From Salvia splendens (Eukaryota > Streptophyta > Magnoliopsida > Lamiales > Lamiaceae), in NCBI RefSeq assembly GCF_004379255.2, contig NC_056052.1, forward strand, positions 17,330,589-17,394,588: a stretch of 64,000 bases of DNA. The letters are read 5' to 3'. This document shows, piece by piece, positions 62,460-64,000 of this stretch. A program made the translations under genes and the position numbers. A model generated the notes under the pieces. It did not search any database. It saw nothing but the letters and a program-made list of their open reading frames with translations, and was not told where the DNA came from. Numbering within the stretch: position 1 is the stretch's first letter; each line of letters opens with the position of its first letter.

Positions 62460-64000
62460 CTATTGTTGTGCGCTCCCGCTTCCGACCTCGTCTTCGCCAT
62501 CGGTGGAAAAGTCTTCACCATCACTCTCTACACGGAAATCGAAATCCGCCTCTTGTGCTCTCATGTCCGCCTTTACCCAATCATCAAGTAACATAGTGGC
62601 TTCCATGTTTTTGGCGGAGAGATTGCTCCTTTTGTCGTCTAGAACACAACCACCGACACTAAAAGCTTGCTCAACGGCGACGGTGGAAGCGGGAACGGCG
62701 AAAATCTCCTAGCCATTATCGAGAGTATCGGAAACTCTTTGTCATGTGTTCCCCACCAATTAAGGACGTCAATTTGTTGAGTAGGAGGACCTGCATCTTG
62801 AAAAATAGAGCGCGATTCCAAATATATATCTAACTCACTAGTAGCTCTAGTCCTATTGGTTGTAGTACCGTATAGATCTTGCAATTGTGATACTACGTCT
62901 GGATCAATCATGACATTGCTAAAGTTCTCGCCACCAAAATCAAATGTAGAAGGACTAGGAGAGCACGTACCTGGTGAGCAGTGTTATACCGCATTTCATT
63001 TTCCGCGTAGAGAGCACGAAGTGCACTATCTAACCTTGGTTTGATTTCATCAAAATTCGGAAGACTTATTTCGAAGCATTCTCCTCTTGTCAAGCCCATT
63101 TCGCGAAGTTGGGAAAAATCCAAATCGTGCAAACAACCAACATGTCTAAAATTTTATGAACACCATGCAACTTCCACTTTGGATCCAAGCATTTTGCAAT
63201 CAAAAACACATTTGGAATACGGAGAAAATATTTTAACCATTTTTCAACCATATAAAACAAAATAGCCTTCAACTCTATGAATTGAGTATTTTTCACACAT
63301 GTCTTAAAACCAATTGCCACATACATGCAATGCTCTAAAACACGCGCAGAAGTAGGATAATAAACACCAGATAACTCAACAGTGGCATTTTTGAAAGCTC
63401 GGAATAATCGAAATAAATCCATGTTGTGGTCCCAACAAGCGGATATCAAAAGCAAATCAGAAGGAACATGAGGGCAAGTTCTAAAAAAATCACATAAATA
63501 TTCAATGTGGTTCAAGGTCGACTCCAACATATAGTACGTCGAGTTCCAACGAGCTGAAACATCCAAACGAAAATTGGTGTACCTGCACTGCTTGCTATGG
63601 CAATATTTCTTCCAAGCTCTACCAATAGGAGCTTTGTTATGAATCAACTTAATAGCAGTTCTAATAGGATCAACATACTTTTGCCACAAATCGATCGCAT
63701 CTAGAACACACAAATTCAAAATATGGGCAATACATCGCACATGAAAATATTTGCCATCAATAACAGGAGAACATGCACTGATTAGTTCATCTATACTAGC
63801 AGTGTTAGCGCTTGCATTATCAAAACTAATGGAAAAAATTTTATTGATCAATTGATATTCATTCAAAACTTGAATGATCAATTGAGCAATTGCTTGTGCA
63901 GTGTGTGGTGTGGGAAATTCCCGAAATGCAATCAAACGTTTGTTTAAAGTCCAACTGTGATCAACGAAATGCACAGTGATGCTCATATACGAATTTTTGC
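62460..64000 (-). pseudogene. hAT transposase copy 3, frameshifted, N-terminus outside the window
   Basis: From the edge: NSYMSITVHFVDHSW, FSISFDNASANTASIDELI (second catalytic Asp), RCIAHILNLCVLDA (CxxH), WNSTYYMLESTLNHIEYL and KWLKYFLRIPNVFLIAKCLD in one open frame to about 63150. A frameshift leads to QLREMGLTRGECFEISL and MRYNTAHQV, a second near 62970 to QQIDVLNWWGTHDKEFPIL, and a third near 62710 to the dimerisation end with VPASTVAVEQAFSVGG and MEATMLLDDW, ending at TAG 62462-62460. It matches copy 1 throughout, but three frameshifts make it non-functional. Confidence 0.9.

Larger units (their letters stand above)
61834..64000. mobile_element. hAT copy 3, runs off right edge
   Basis: It starts TAGTGTTGCCCACGGTTCC, as in copies 1 and 2. 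Subterminal GAACCGCCGGTTCC-type repeats fill 61850-62040, then the 3' module (62352-62420), then the transposase on the minus strand. The right end and duplication are outside the window. Confidence 0.88.

Noticed and set aside
1..64000. Search for a defence island, toxin-antitoxin, biosynthetic cluster or other multi-gene system
   Set aside because: Only three isolated host genes are supported; the rest is explained by mobile elements and AT-rich spacer.

Overview
This is plant nuclear DNA, almost certainly from a eudicot. The evidence is plant LTR retrotransposons (Ty1/copia and Ty3/gypsy), a plant L1 LINE with an RNase H domain, hAT and PIF/Harbinger transposons, dense Stowaway-like MITEs with the CTCCCTCCGTCCC-type end, and three plant genes (GRAS, LEA14, and a small protein starting MKFLLELVACCG). 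I cannot fix the species from the sequence; an asterid is a guess.

Host genes are sparse. A PAT1-branch GRAS regulator lies at 23934-25259 (+) with a likely 5'-UTR intron. A LEA14/WHy-domain protein lies at 46570-47064 (-). A small basic plant protein of unknown function has exon 1 near 56054-56349 (-).

The rest is mostly nested mobile DNA. Positions 1-3037 hold the start of an Athila/Tat-type Ty3/gypsy element (gag, tRNA-Asp primer site, 1.45 kb LTR, all minus) inserted into the gag of a second LTR element. Positions 3828-4868 are a long-TIR, MULE-like element. A copia element (6838-16059, minus, 269-bp LTRs) sits inside a MITE, and a nearly complete hAT transposon (7512-11886, 8-bp TSD) sits inside its RNase H region. 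A solo LTR (16149-16987, TSD TTAGA) and a 5'-truncated LINE (17899-21300, 16-bp TSD) follow. Copia element A (26582-44462, plus, TSD GAAAT) carries a PIF/Harbinger transposon in its 5' LTR (26896-28927, TSD TTA) and a whole opposite-strand copia element B (about 30700-39504) in its gag. A deletion derivative of the hAT family is at 45056-45801 and a third, decayed copy runs off the right edge (61834-64000). Between them lie MITEs, a long gypsy-like LTR remnant (to 53617), and a non-autonomous hAT (56493-57385) just upstream of the small 56349 gene.

I see no CRISPR, operon, prophage or new multi-gene system. The most interesting signals are the nearly intact hAT with its single break at an A7 tract, a shared non-coding module in all three hAT copies, a GC-rich repeat island in the leader of copia B, the clean insertion chronology, and a hAT element placed against the 5' end of a host gene.
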